Assembly (NCBI GenBank): GCA_021647985.1
Contig: JAKITQ010000026.1
Coordinates: 1-41,637 of the forward strand
From: Flavobacteriaceae bacterium
GTDB taxonomy: Bacteria > Bacteroidota > Bacteroidia > Flavobacteriales > Flavobacteriaceae
Reading direction: 5' to 3'
DNA length: 41,637 nt
Shown here: positions 8,565-17,588 of the stretch, in pieces
Layout: each line of letters begins with the position of its first letter
Position numbering within the stretch: the stretch's first letter is position 1
Position numbers and translations under genes: made by a program
Notes under the pieces: model-generated
The model's database searches: none
What the model saw: only the letters and a program-made list of their open reading frames with translations
Told to the model about the DNA's origin: nothing

Positions 8565-10106
8565 ATGAATGCAAACCAAAAAAAATTATCACAACGAATC
8601 GCCGAAGCCAAACTCGGTGGAGGTATTGAACGAATAAAAAAACAACATCAAAAGAAAAAATTAACCGCTCGTGAGCGGATAGAAATTTTAATGGATGAAG
8701 GTTCTTTTGAAGAAATGGGCATGATGGTTACGCATCGCACAACCGATTTTGGTATGGATAAGCAATTGTTTTTTGGTGATGGAGTAATAACAGGTTATGG
8801 TACTATTAACAACAGGCTGGTTTATGTTTTTGCGCAGGATTTTACGGTTTTTGGAGGTTCCTTGTCAGAAACACATGCAGAGAAAATATGTAAAATAATG
8901 GATCATGCGTTAAAAGTTGGTGCGCCTGTAATTGGATTAAATGATTCCGGCGGGGCACGTATTCAGGAAGGCGTAAGATCTCTAGGTGGTTATGCCGATA
9001 TTTTTTATAGAAATGTTCAGGCATCAGGAGTTATTCCTCAAATATCGGCAATTATGGGGCCTTGTGCGGGTGGTGCGGTTTACTCTCCGGCAATGACCGA
9101 TTTCACTTTGATGATAGAGGAAACTAGTTATATGTTTGTTACTGGGCCAAATGTGGTAAAAACGGTTACCAATGAAGAAGTAAGTTCAGAAGATTTGGGA
9201 GGGGCAAGCACCCATTCTACAAAATCAGGAGTTACACATTTAACTTCGACCAATGATGTTCAGGGATTATTAGATATTAAAAAGTTATTAAGCTATTTGC
9301 CACAAAACAATCAAGAAAAAGCCCCTGATTTACCGTATAAACTAGATACGGAAATTAGAAATGAATTGGAAAATATAATGCCAATAGATGCCAACAAATC
9401 TTATGATATTCGGCTTGTGATTCAGGGTATATGTGACAACGCATCATTTTTTGAAATTCATAAGAATTATGCAGAGAATATTGTTGTTGGATTTGCTCGT
9501 TTGGCAGGAAAAAGCATTGGAATAGTTGCAAATCAACCCATGAGTTTGGCCGGAGTTTTAGATGTGAATAGTTCAAAAAAAGCGGCTAGGTTCGTCCGTT
9601 TTTGTGATGCATTTAATATTCCTTTATTAGTATTAGAAGATGTTCCAGGGTTTTTACCAGGCACAGATCAAGAATGGCGAGGAATAATAATTCACGGCGC
9701 AAAATTACTCTACGCTTTTAGCGAGGCAACGGTTCCCCGAATAACCGTTATTACTCGTAAGGCTTATGGTGGCGCTTATGATGTGATGAATTCAAAACAT
9801 ATAGGTGCTGATATGAATTTTGCTTGGCCAACAGCTGAAATTGCTGTTATGGGAGCAAAGGGTGCTGCTGAAATAATTTTCAGAAAAGAAATTATGGCTG
9901 CTAAGGATCCTGAATTAAAATGGAAAGAGAAAGAAGTTGAATATGCTGAAAAATTTGCCCATCCATATCGTGCTGTCCGTAGAGGTTTTATTGATGAAGT
10001 GATTCTACCAAAGAACACAAGAAGAAAATTAATAAAAGCTTTTGCTATGCTAGAAAATAAAAAAGTGGATGGTCCAAAAAGAAAGCATGGAAATATTCCA
10101 CTGTAA
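8565..10106 (+). CDS. Acyl-CoA carboxylase carboxyltransferase (propionyl-CoA carboxylase beta-like)
   Basis: The 513-residue protein has both crotonase-like halves of a carboxyltransferase beta chain. The N-terminal half has [18 protein letters not shown] (about 29-46), [20 protein letters not shown] (about 123-142) and the oxyanion segment [17 protein letters not shown] (about 163-179). The C-terminal half has [26 protein letters not shown] and AYGGAYDVM, the acyl-CoA contacts typical of the PccB/MmdA/AccD5 class. It moves the carboxyl group from carboxybiotin to propionyl-CoA or a similar acyl-CoA. It has no zinc finger, which sets it apart from AccD of fatty-acid synthesis. It is the last gene of the three-gene set and converges on clpS, 42 bp away. 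Confidence 0.92.
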   Translation: MNANQKKLSQRIAEAKLGGGIERIKKQHQKKKLTARERIEILMDEGSFEEMGMMVTHRTTDFGMDKQLFFGDGVITGYGTINNRLVYVFAQDFTVFGGSLSETHAEKICKIMDHALKVGAPVIGLNDSGGARIQEGVRSLGGYADIFYRNVQASGVIPQISAIMGPCAGGAVYSPAMTDFTLMIEETSYMFVTGPNVVKTVTNEEVSSEDLGGASTHSTKSGVTHLTSTNDVQGLLDIKKLLSYLPQNNQEKAPDLPYKLDTEIRNELENIMPIDANKSYDIRLVIQGICDNASFFEIHKNYAENIVVGFARLAGKSIGIVANQPMSLAGVLDVNSSKKAARFVRFCDAFNIPLLVLEDVPGFLPGTDQEWRGIIIHGAKLLYAFSEATVPRITVITRKAYGGAYDVMNSKHIGADMNFAWPTAEIAVMGAKGAAEIIFRKEIMAAKDPELKWKEKEVEYAEKFAHPYRAVRRGFIDEVILPKNTRRKLIKAFAMLENKKVDGPKRKHGNIPL

Positions 10107-10148
10107 GTTTTTTACTCACGGGGTGACTTCAAATCACTTTTGTGAACT

Positions 10149-10421
10149 TTAAACAATTTCTGCACTAAGGCCAAGATTCAATAATTGGGTGCAAGGTGAT
10201 TTTAAGCTATCATATTCACCTGTTTTTACAGCACACTTACCTTTGTAATGCACTAAAAATGTACATTGTTCGGCTTGTTCTAAAGTATGATCACAAATAT
10301 CAATTAGTGAGTTTATTACAAATTCAAAGGTGTTAACATCATCATTAAATAAAACAATTTCATGTTGATTTACCTCTTGCTCTAAAACATCAATATCTTC
10401 TTGAGTTTTTTCTTTAGTCAT
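10149..10421 (-). CDS. clpS: Clp protease adaptor ClpS
   Basis: The product (about 90 residues) carries the ClpS signature NDDVNTFEFVINSL, then CDHTLEQAEQCTFLVHYKGKC in adjoining parts, and ends LLNLGLSAEIV. ClpS binds N-degron substrates and hands them to ClpA or ClpC with ClpP. I chose the ATG at 10421 (MTKEKTQED) because relatives start with a similar lysine- and glutamate-rich stretch. A longer form starting at 10442 (adds MMMQEIF) is equally open and would leave 9 bp to prmA instead of 30. It follows prmA on the minus strand, presumably in one transcript. Confidence 0.92.
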   Translation of the reverse strand: MTKEKTQEDIDVLEQEVNQHEIVLFNDDVNTFEFVINSLIDICDHTLEQAEQCTFLVHYKGKCAVKTGEYDSLKSPCTQLLNLGLSAEIV

Positions 10422-10451
10422 AAATATTTCTTGCATCATCAACCAAATTTT

Positions 10452-11294
10452 TTACAAAATTACAAATTTTGCGCTAACCCAATTATTTCTTACTAGTTTT
10501 TTTTCTAATTTCAAGCTATACTTGTTTGCCTCTTTTTCTATTAATGGTAAATTTTCAGTATAAAATCCACTAAGTAAAATTGTACCATTTTGATTTAAAT
10601 TTTTTACATAAACCTTTAAATCTTGTAATAAAATATTACGGTTAATATTTGCAATAATCACATCGTATTTTCTAAAGCCTAAAAAAGAAGCATCGCCTTG
10701 GTAGACATCGATATTATGTGCATTATTTCTTTCAATATTATCCAAGGTGTTATCAATACACCATGCATCAATATCAATGGCATCTAATTTTATAGCACCT
10801 TTCTTTTCAGCAAAAATTGCTAAAATTCCAGTTCCGCAACCCATATCAAGAACCGTTTTGCCATTTAAATTGAGGTGGATTAATTGTTGAATCATCAAAT
10901 GTGTAGTTTCATGATGTCCGGTACCAAAACTCATTTTTGGTTCGATAATTAAATCGTATTTTAAATGCGGGTCTTCGTGAAACGGAGCTCTTATACTAAC
11001 CAATTTATCCACTTGAATTGGCTTAAAATTCTTTTCCCATTCACTGTTCCAATTTACTTGTTCAATCTCTTTAAGATCATAGTTAATTGTAACTTCCTCA
11101 GATTGGAGTAACTTAATATCATTTAAAATGGTATCATGCCAATCCTTTTTTTGAATATAAGCAGTTATACCATTTTCGTTTTCTGTAAAGCTTTCAAAAC
11201 CAACAGCACCCAATTCGGCAATAAGAATTTCTGAAGCAACTTGGTTTGATAATGCTTCTGATTTAATAATAAAAGTATATGATATATAATTCAT
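10452..11294 (-). CDS. prmA: Ribosomal protein L11 methyltransferase
   Basis: The 280-residue protein uses S-adenosylmethionine to methylate lysines and the N-terminus of ribosomal protein L11. The N-terminal substrate-recognition domain (1-95) includes ELGAVGFESF. The catalytic domain contains PKMSFGTGHHETTHLM (about 122-137), the SAM-binding VLDMGCGTGILAIFAEKKGA (about 148-167), AIDIDAWCIDNT, and the post-motif IIANINRNIL (about 215-224), with N-I-N in place of the common N-I-L. It is about the usual length for PrmA. It has its own promoter candidate at 11360-11367, just after the response regulator stop, and clpS lies directly downstream. Confidence 0.94.
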   Translation of the reverse strand: MNYISYTFIIKSEALSNQVASEILIAELGAVGFESFTENENGITAYIQKKDWHDTILNDIKLLQSEEVTINYDLKEIEQVNWNSEWEKNFKPIQVDKLVSIRAPFHEDPHLKYDLIIEPKMSFGTGHHETTHLMIQQLIHLNLNGKTVLDMGCGTGILAIFAEKKGAIKLDAIDIDAWCIDNTLDNIERNNAHNIDVYQGDASFLGFRKYDVIIANINRNILLQDLKVYVKNLNQNGTILLSGFYTENLPLIEKEANKYSLKLEKKLVRNNWVSAKFVIL

Positions 11295-11359
11295 AACAAG
11301 AATTCAATTAGAACGTTCTCTCTTGAGAATTGACAAGATGGAGAAATTAATAAACTAGA

Positions 11360-11367
11360 CAAAGTTA
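11360..11367 (-). promoter_or_regulatory. Promoter box for prmA-clpS
   Basis: Read on the minus strand the bases are TAACTTTG, a full match to TAnnTTTG, about 65 bp before the prmA start and 10 bp after the response regulator stop. A small hairpin (TTCTC/GAGAA with a four-base loop) lies in the predicted 5' untranslated region. Confidence 0.45.
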
Positions 11368-11377
11368 AGGGTAAATA

Positions 11378-12016
11378 TTATAACAATTCTTTTTCCATGG
11401 CTATTTTTATGATACCCACACTGTTTTTAGCACCTAACTTACTCATAATATTCATTCTATGAGTTTCTACTGTTTTTGTGTTTATAAAAAGTTTTTCAGA
11501 AATTTGTTTTGTAGTCAATTCTTCTGAAATTGCAATAAGCACATCCTGCTCTCTTCTCGTTAAGTAAGGTTTCAAACCATTGTCATTAGTTTTTTGAATA
11601 CTTTGATTTAATAATTTTTTTTGAATATTTTTTTGAATATATAAATCCCCAGATAGAACAGTTTTAAGGGCTTCTAATATTTCTAATTTATCTGTGTTTT
11701 TCAACAAATAACCATGAGCTCCATTTTTTAGCATTCGTTTAGTAAATGAAATGTCATCAAAATTCGTTAAAGCGATTATCTTTAAATATGGATATTTTTT
11801 TAAGAGAAGTTTACATAGATCTATACCATTGATGTCGGGTAAATTAATATCTAACAACAATACATCGGGGTTAGTTTTGTCTAAATTTTTAAGTGTTTCA
11901 TTAGCATTTTCAAAAGTACCAACCACTTCAATTTCAGTAGTGTTTTTGAGCATAGATTCTATACCTCTCAATACCATTTTATGGTCATCTGTTATGGCTA
12001 GTTTAATTACTATCAT
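11378..12016 (-). CDS. NarL/FixJ-type response regulator
   Basis: The 212-residue protein has an N-terminal receiver domain with the acidic pair DD (10-11), the phosphoryl acceptor Asp56 in DVLLLDINLPDI, the conserved Thr near 85 (ALTNFD) and Lys near 107 (YLLKN). A linker leads to a LuxR-type helix-turn-helix (about 149-205: LTRREQDVLIAISEE, then LTTKQISEKLFINTKTVETH). Phosphorylation by the kinase encoded just upstream should change its dimerisation and DNA binding. Its start overlaps the kinase stop by 14 bp, so the pair is translationally coupled. Its targets are unknown; the surface-protein genes upstream in the same run are natural candidates. Confidence 0.93.
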   Translation of the reverse strand: MIVIKLAITDDHKMVLRGIESMLKNTTEIEVVGTFENANETLKNLDKTNPDVLLLDINLPDINGIDLCKLLLKKYPYLKIIALTNFDDISFTKRMLKNGAHGYLLKNTDKLEILEALKTVLSGDLYIQKNIQKKLLNQSIQKTNDNGLKPYLTRREQDVLIAISEELTTKQISEKLFINTKTVETHRMNIMSKLGAKNSVGIIKIAMEKELL

Positions 12017-13901
12017 CCTTGTTTTTATCTATTTCTATAGTTGTTGAGGTTCCTAGCCTATTTGAAATCACGTCTAATTTTGCATGTAAATAGCCAACTC
12101 GTGACTGAATATTATTTAAGCCAACACCTTTATTATCAGCATTATGCACATCAAAGCCAACACCATTATCCTCTACTGTAATTTGCACGATTTTATTTCT
12201 ACAACTAATTTGCACATTAATTTCTGTAGCCTTTGCATGTTTTATACTGTTGGTAACTAGTTCTTGAATAATTCTAAAAACATTAATTTCTTCCTTTTTA
12301 GACATTTCTAAATGATTACCAAGATGCTGAAAAGTAATTTTTTGAGTATGAGATGAATCTGATTTCTCACAGTATTCTTCAACCGCCTCAATCAAATTAA
12401 AATTATCTAATGAAGGTGGTACTAGATTATGTGAAATAGCTCTTACTTGGCTGCATGAATTATCAATCATCGTTATCGCTTCTTTTATCACAGTATTATT
12501 CATTTCTAATAAAGTAGATAGCTTATACTTTATAGCAGACAAATCTCCATTTACACCGTCATGTAATTCTTTTGCTATTCTAAATCGTTCTTTTTCTTCT
12601 CCTTCTATTAATGACTCAAGCGTTTTTATTTGATGTTCTCTTTTTAAGGTAACAATTTCTTGATTTTTACGTTTTTGTCGTTGCTGAAACAAAAACCAAG
12701 CAAGAATTGATGCTACAATCAAAAAAATTGATAAACCTATTAAATAATTGGTTTGTGTTTTCTTTATTTGTAGTTCACTCTCTTTTTTTTCTAATTGTAA
12801 TTGTTGCTGAATAATTTCTTTGTCTTTCTTTTCGGTTTGGTATTTAATATTGAAAAAATTAATGTTCTTTTTCTGCTTTTCATTTAATACAGTATCTTTA
12901 TATTTATATTGTAAATTTTTATAAAATAAAGCTTTTTTGTTTTCATTTATTTGGCTATAAATACTAGATAGTTGGCTGTTGATTTTGATTAAATTGGCTT
13001 TGCTATTATATTTTTTTGCAATTTCTAATCCTTTATGAGTTTCCTTTAAGGCTTCGGAATATTTTTTTTGCTTAAAATAAACTTTACCTACAAGCGAATA
13101 TGTTAATGCTAAATAATAAGGGTTTTTAGTTTGCTCAACATAGCCCAACGCTTTTTTTGATATTATTAAAGCTTGCTCTAACTTATTGACTTCAATAAAG
13201 TATCTTGCCTCACCATAACTAACTAAATATTTTAAATGATTATTTGAAGAATTATTAAGATATTTTTTCGCTTTTTCTAAATTAACAAAAGCACTATCAA
13301 TTATACCCTCATCAAAATACAAATCGGTTAAGTTATAGTGATTGTAAACTAATTGTACCGAATCATTTACTTTTTTAGCAAATTTATTAGACTTCCATAA
13401 ACTGTTTTTCGCATCTTCTTTTTGATTAATATCATCAAAAATAGTAGCTAAATTACCATAACTAATACTTAGTCTAAAGTCATCTTTTAGATTTTCATAA
13501 ATTGCAATACCATCTAAATAATAACTTACAGAATTTTTTAATTCTCCTTGAAGCTGAAATGTATTGCCTATATTTATAAGGTTTGCTGCAATTCCTTTTT
13601 CATTATTAATTATTTTAAAAATAGCAATAGATTTGTTATAATAGAATACTGCCGAATCATATTTACCTATATCACTAAAAACAATGCCTTTATAGTTATT
13701 CGCTTTGGCTTCAAAAATTGGAATTTGTGTTTTATTCGCAAGTTTTATAATCTTATTATACAAAAACAAAGCACTATCTGGCTTGGTTTGCTCATAATTA
13801 TATGCTCTATCAAAAAGATTCTTTAGGTAAATAGAATCGTTCTGTGCATTTAGTTTTATGATTACAAAAAGTAATACTAAGATTGCTAATTTTATTTTCA
13901 A
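12003..13901 (-). CDS. TPR sensor histidine kinase (HisKA_3 type)
   Basis: The 632-residue protein has a signal peptide (1-19), then about six or seven tetratricopeptide repeats across roughly residues 35-335 that should lie in the periplasm. A heptad-like stretch (about 340-382) is followed by one membrane helix (about 385-406). In the cytoplasm come a short coiled coil, the HisKA_3 dimerisation domain with RIAKELHDGVNGDLSAI (phospho-acceptor His447) and an ATPase domain with NSIKHAKA (N box), VEDNGVGFD and GVGLNNIQSR (G boxes). No separate ligand-binding domain is present, so the TPR array probably senses a protein or peptide partner. The partner could be one of the cell-surface proteins encoded just upstream in the same direction. 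Confidence 0.93.
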   Translation of the reverse strand: MKIKLAILVLLFVIIKLNAQNDSIYLKNLFDRAYNYEQTKPDSALFLYNKIIKLANKTQIPIFEAKANNYKGIVFSDIGKYDSAVFYYNKSIAIFKIINNEKGIAANLINIGNTFQLQGELKNSVSYYLDGIAIYENLKDDFRLSISYGNLATIFDDINQKEDAKNSLWKSNKFAKKVNDSVQLVYNHYNLTDLYFDEGIIDSAFVNLEKAKKYLNNSSNNHLKYLVSYGEARYFIEVNKLEQALIISKKALGYVEQTKNPYYLALTYSLVGKVYFKQKKYSEALKETHKGLEIAKKYNSKANLIKINSQLSSIYSQINENKKALFYKNLQYKYKDTVLNEKQKKNINFFNIKYQTEKKDKEIIQQQLQLEKKESELQIKKTQTNYLIGLSIFLIVASILAWFLFQQRQKRKNQEIVTLKREHQIKTLESLIEGEEKERFRIAKELHDGVNGDLSAIKYKLSTLLEMNNTVIKEAITMIDNSCSQVRAISHNLVPPSLDNFNLIEAVEEYCEKSDSSHTQKITFQHLGNHLEMSKKEEINVFRIIQELVTNSIKHAKATEINVQISCRNKIVQITVEDNGVGFDVHNADNKGVGLNNIQSRVGYLHAKLDVISNRLGTSTTIEIDKNKDDSN

Positions 13902-13945
13902 TATTACATTTTTTATTATGTTTAAAAATAGATAAAAAAAATGAG

Positions 13946-15394
13946 TTAAAAAGAACGAACTGCCCGTACCAAATAATTATAATTTTTAGCATCAGGGCTT
14001 GGTGAGTTACCCGACATAACATAAACCCATGCTGCTGTTTGCGAATATTGATTTGAACTCCAATACGATTTATCAGACAAACCTTCCCCTCCATTGGCTT
14101 GGCATACTGAACTAATTAAATCTTTATTAGGGTAAATCATCGACAATTCGTAAACAGAGGGCAAATACCAATCGCCATAAGAAATATTAATGGTCCCACC
14201 TCCATCATCGTATAAATTATTAATATTTATATCTGATTTACTATAGGTTGCACACAATAAAGCAGCAAAGGTAGTATTTGACAGTTTTTGAACATCTATA
14301 GAAGATAAAATCATAGCCGTATTTAATTTCCCTGCCCCAATACCGTTGCCACTTGTAAAATTGACATTAAAGCTATTTATATCATCATGATTCATCCAAA
14401 CTGCTCCATTGTCGATATCTTCTAATGAACATACCAAACCATGCTGTCCGGTCTCATCTACCCAAAATACAACCCCACCCAGAGCAAAATCACCAATAGC
14501 ATATGTTTTTGGCTGAAGCATATTATCTATATATTCTTTGGTTGTTAATGCCTTACTACCTGCCTTATTAATCAACTCATTTGTTAATGATGGTGCAGTA
14601 ATCGTTCCGTCTTTTAATACCACCATCGCATCACTTCTGCTAGAAGAATCTACTCCGTTGCCAATAACAAAAAGGCGATCTGAAGGCTCAAATGAAGCAG
14701 GTTTACCAACAGCTTCTGTATTGTTTATACCCAAACTGATTTGTGCATACGATTCTGCGATTGTATTTTCGCCTGTTGCAATAGAAGAAAATCCAATATT
14801 TACATCATCCCATTCTGTACTGGTTATACTTCCTGCTCTAAAAGCTCTTTTACTCTTGTCAAAAAACATTTTTGTACCTGCACCCTCTAATTGGGTAGCT
14901 CCAAAAACAAAATCATCATTGCCCATATCGCCATTGGCATTACTTGTTATATTTTTGGTTGTAGAAAAAACTTTATCACCAGAGCTTTTTGCATACAAAG
15001 CATAAGGCACACTCAATAATTGTGTAGTACCTGTTATGGTATAATTTGAACCACCTGTTGGGTCTATTTCTGTTTTGATAAAATAGATATCGTTACTCCA
15101 ATCTATTTGTGACAATCCGGGACCTAAATCTGAGTTAGGAGGTGTGCCTATGATAATACTTATCAATCCGTTTGTATTTGTAGTAGGTTGTTGTGTTTCA
15201 CTATAAACCACAGACCCACTTTCTGAGCCCTTTAAAATACTTATTTGAATTCCCACTTCGGTACTTGCAACTAAAATATTACTTGCATCGCGTACAACCG
15301 CCTGGTAAGTCATTTGATTTGGTGTTTGAGCATTTGCCCTAACCGTTAACAATATTACCACCAATAATATATATAGTCTATTCATTTTTTTCAT
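13946..15394 (-). CDS. Surface protein with tail-fibre-like repeats and C-terminal Lcl/DUF1566 domain
   Basis: The 482-residue exported protein has a signal peptide (1-22). The Bacteroidota N-terminal module follows (about 23-140), recognised by QTPNQMTYQAVVRDAS, the middle ISIIIGTP and the end LLSVPYALYA. The middle part (about 145-295) looks like the head repeats of trimeric fibres (VNIGFSSIATGENTIA, ISLGINNTEAVG, DRLFVIGNG, DAMVVLKDGTI). The C-terminal DUF1566/Lcl domain (about 300-482) includes GGVVFWVDETGQHGLV, WYLPSVYELSMIY, YWSSNQYS and the closing YLVRAVRSF. Lcl domains are C-type-lectin-like and bind sugars or proteins in known adhesins. There is no T9SS tail, so export to the surface must rely on another route or on an interaction with its neighbours. 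It lies 44 bp before the sensor kinase. Confidence 0.82.
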   Translation of the reverse strand: MKKMNRLYILLVVILLTVRANAQTPNQMTYQAVVRDASNILVASTEVGIQISILKGSESGSVVYSETQQPTTNTNGLISIIIGTPPNSDLGPGLSQIDWSNDIYFIKTEIDPTGGSNYTITGTTQLLSVPYALYAKSSGDKVFSTTKNITSNANGDMGNDDFVFGATQLEGAGTKMFFDKSKRAFRAGSITSTEWDDVNIGFSSIATGENTIAESYAQISLGINNTEAVGKPASFEPSDRLFVIGNGVDSSSRSDAMVVLKDGTITAPSLTNELINKAGSKALTTKEYIDNMLQPKTYAIGDFALGGVVFWVDETGQHGLVCSLEDIDNGAVWMNHDDINSFNVNFTSGNGIGAGKLNTAMILSSIDVQKLSNTTFAALLCATYSKSDININNLYDDGGGTINISYGDWYLPSVYELSMIYPNKDLISSVCQANGGEGLSDKSYWSSNQYSQTAAWVYVMSGNSPSPDAKNYNYLVRAVRSF

Positions 15395-15424
15395 ATTTAA
15401 ATTTCACTATAGCTTTATTTACTT

Positions 15425-15898
15425 TTAATTTTTAATGATTTTAAATATTTTTAATGCTTTTGAACCGCTATTTACTCTTAAAAAGTAGATGGATGAGGAT
15501 AGTTTTTGCATAGAAATAGAAGTATTAATATCTTCTAATTTACCTTCTTTAATCATTCTGCCATGCATATCATACAGCTGATAGGATAAATCTTCTTGAT
15601 TATAATTTATAATTTTTAAGGTTAAATTATCTACCATAGGGTTGGGATAGATAGAGTATTCAAGGTTGATACCTGCAAATTGGTCAACTTCTAAAGTTGA
15701 AATTTCATACACTTGTTGCACGCCTTGTGAAACAGTATAATTGTCACCACTATTTGTGGTATAAACCAATTGAGCGACTGTAAAACTTACCGACCCTTCA
15801 CCACTTGAGATATTACCTCCAGAAGCTGGTATTATTTGTTGAGCTTGACTTAAAAAAATAAACCCAAAAATAAATGGTATTGTGATTTTTAAATTCAT
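15425..15898 (-). CDS. Short T9SS-exported protein
   Basis: The 157-residue protein has a signal peptide (1-19, ending SQA). A compact domain of about 55 residues follows, with ASGGNISSGEGSVSFTVAQ and YTVSQGVQQVYEI (about 23-68). The last 75 residues form a type A T9SS sorting domain (YSIYPNPMVDNLTLKI, LYDMHGRMIKEG, SIYFLRVNSG, LKIFKIIKN). It should cross the outer membrane through the Por machinery and may be attached to the surface. Proteins of this size often sit beside Lcl/tail-fibre-like genes in Flavobacteriia. The barrel gene upstream is only 6 bp away and the Lcl gene 30 bp downstream, so all three are probably one transcript. Confidence 0.85.
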   Translation of the reverse strand: MNLKITIPFIFGFIFLSQAQQIIPASGGNISSGEGSVSFTVAQLVYTTNSGDNYTVSQGVQQVYEISTLEVDQFAGINLEYSIYPNPMVDNLTLKIINYNQEDLSYQLYDMHGRMIKEGKLEDINTSISMQKLSSSIYFLRVNSGSKALKIFKIIKN

Positions 15899-15904
15899 CG
15901 TAAG

Positions 15905-16540
15905 TTACTTTTTAGAACCAAACTTATAGGCCAAACCTAATTGAAAATTATTAAGTTTTACATAATTATCACTATTTCCACCATCTAATAAATTTGTAAG
16001 TCCCCAACCATATCTTGCTTCTACCAATATTTTATTACTAATGTCATAAGAAAGTCCAAGATCTAATGCAAAATTAAAAGTATTTAACCCGCTAGGTGCA
16101 TCTAATAAAAACCCTAAGTTTGGACCACCATAAGCATTAAATTTATTAGCAAAATTATATTTTAATAAAATTGGCACTTGAATTTGATTAAAATCTTTTA
16201 CTCCTACATAATTAACTTCTGGTTGTACGCCAAATTTTTCTGAAAAATAGAGACTTGGAAAAGCAATACCTATATAAAAGCCTGTTTCGTTAGAAGAGCC
16301 CGTATATGGTTTTATAGCCTCAGCTTTGTTAACGCTATTTTTTGCGAGATCTGTATCGTTATTGGGCAAATCTGGACTATTTGGATCATCGGCAAGGCTA
16401 TCATAATCACTCAAGGCTTTTCCCACACCAGCTCGTATAGATGCTAGCATTTTTTCTTTTTGTGCATCAGAAAGTGAAGCACATGAAGTTGATGATAAAG
16501 TTAAAAAGACTAATAAAGCAATTGTAATTAAATTTTTCAT
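15905..16540 (-). CDS. Outer-membrane beta-barrel lipoprotein
   Basis: The 211-residue protein begins with a lipoprotein signal (lipobox STSC, Cys20). A short helical, acidic segment (21-70, DSLADDPNSPDLPNND) comes next. Residues 78-211 alternate polar and hydrophobic residues like an eight-stranded barrel of the OmpX/PorT-like type: FYIGIAFPSLYFSEKFGVQPEVNY in two strands, VPILLKYNFANKFNAYGGPN, ALDLGLSYDISNKILVEARYGWG in two strands, and the aromatic-rich final strand NFQLGLAYKFG. It is the first gene of a minus-strand run of five that ends in a two-component system. It could be a receptor or anchor for the surface proteins encoded behind it. Confidence 0.78.
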   Translation of the reverse strand: MKNLITIALLVFLTLSSTSCASLSDAQKEKMLASIRAGVGKALSDYDSLADDPNSPDLPNNDTDLAKNSVNKAEAIKPYTGSSNETGFYIGIAFPSLYFSEKFGVQPEVNYVGVKDFNQIQVPILLKYNFANKFNAYGGPNLGFLLDAPSGLNTFNFALDLGLSYDISNKILVEARYGWGLTNLLDGGNSDNYVKLNNFQLGLAYKFGSKK

Positions 16541-16637
16541 ATTTATTTTTTAAAGATTAGTAATATCAAGGTTTTACTTTTTTTTGTAGAAACAAATTTT
16601 AACGACTGCAAGCTAACATCACATTATCTAAAAAAAG

Positions 16638-16680
16638 TAAGGGTATTCCCTGAATTTTAATAACTCAGGGAATACCCTTA
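16638..16680 (-). terminator. Strong intrinsic terminator of tpiA
   Basis: Sixteen bases (TAAGGGTATTCCCTGA, 16638-16653) match perfectly in inverted form at 16665-16680, around an 11-base loop. On the minus strand the stem is followed one base later by seven T (16636-16630), the layout of a Rho-independent terminator. It lies 59 bp past the tpiA stop and separates tpiA from the surface-sensor operon. Confidence 0.85.
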
Positions 16681-16738
16681 GGATCATTTTTTTAATAAAA
16701 ACGGTAAGGTTCCTACCTACATAGGAATGATATAAGGA

Positions 16739-17497
16739 TTATATCGCTTTAACCAAAGCCATAAAATCTTCTGCATTTAGTGCTGCTCCTCCAATTAAAC
16801 CACCATCAACATCTTCTTTTGAAAATATCTCTTTTGCATTTGCCGGTTTTACACTACCGCCATACAGAATTGAAACTTTTTCGACTACATCACTAATATA
16901 TCTTTCGGCAACCAATTCACGAATAAAAGCATGCATTTCTTGTGCTTGTTCTGGGCTTGCAGTTTCACCAGTACCAATTGCCCAAACAGGTTCGTAGGCC
17001 AAAATAATATGTTTCCAATCTTCTGATGTTAAGTGAAATAAAGCCTTCTTTATCTGTTCTTCAACAACTTTAAAATGATTACCATTTTTTCTCTCTTCTA
17101 AAACTTCACCAAAACAAAATATTATTTCCAAATTATTTTTTAAAGCAGTATCTACTTTTTTAGCCAATGACTCATCGGTTTCACCAAAATACGCTCTTCT
17201 TTCAGAATGCCCTAAAATAACCAAATCAACATGAATACTTTTAATCATACTTGCTGAGATTTCACCAGTATAGGCACCGCTTTCCATAGCACACATGTTT
17301 TGCGCAGCAACTTCAATTACAGTATCTTTTGTTTTTTTTGATGCCTTTTGTAAATTAGTAAAAGTAGGAGCAATAATTACACGGGTATTGTCCAATTTAA
17401 TTTCTTTTATTGCTTTTTTTAATTCTTTAACCAATGTTTTTGATTCTTGGTAAGTCTTATTCATTTTCCAGTTACCAGCCACTATTTTACTTCTCAT
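16739..17497 (-). CDS. tpiA: Triosephosphate isomerase
   Basis: The 252-residue enzyme interconverts dihydroxyacetone phosphate and glyceraldehyde 3-phosphate in glycolysis. The sequence starts MRSKIVAGNWKMNKTYQ with the active-site Asn and Lys of NWKMN. It contains the catalytic His in ILGHSERRAYFGE, the catalytic Glu in AYEPVWAIGTGETAS (flexible loop 6) and the phosphate-binding ILYGGSVKPAN and DGGLIGGAALN. I start at 17497 although the frame is open to 17545: the extra 16 residues are not part of the family, and a TAnnTTTG promoter box lies inside that extension. pyrF is divergent. Confidence 0.96.
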   Translation of the reverse strand: MRSKIVAGNWKMNKTYQESKTLVKELKKAIKEIKLDNTRVIIAPTFTNLQKASKKTKDTVIEVAAQNMCAMESGAYTGEISASMIKSIHVDLVILGHSERRAYFGETDESLAKKVDTALKNNLEIIFCFGEVLEERKNGNHFKVVEEQIKKALFHLTSEDWKHIILAYEPVWAIGTGETASPEQAQEMHAFIRELVAERYISDVVEKVSILYGGSVKPANAKEIFSKEDVDGGLIGGAALNAEDFMALVKAI

Positions 17498-17531
17498 CGT
17501 TGTCTTTTTTATATTGAAATTAATTGAATGA

Positions 17532-17539
17532 CAAAGATA
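17532..17539 (-). promoter_or_regulatory. tpiA promoter box
   Basis: TATCTTTG on the minus strand matches TAnnTTTG exactly and lies 34 bp before the tpiA start at 17497. Its position argues against the longer tpiA reading frame. Confidence 0.55.
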
Positions 17540-17559
17540 ACTCAAACAGTTAAATTGTT

Positions 17560-17567
17560 TACTTTTG
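17560..17567 (+). promoter_or_regulatory. pyrF promoter box
   Basis: TACTTTTG matches TAnnTTTG and ends 21 bp before the pyrF ATG at 17589. It is only 20 bp from the oppositely directed tpiA box, so the two transcripts start almost back to back. Confidence 0.5.
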
Positions 17568-17588
17568 AAGAACTTTATTTTATAAAAA

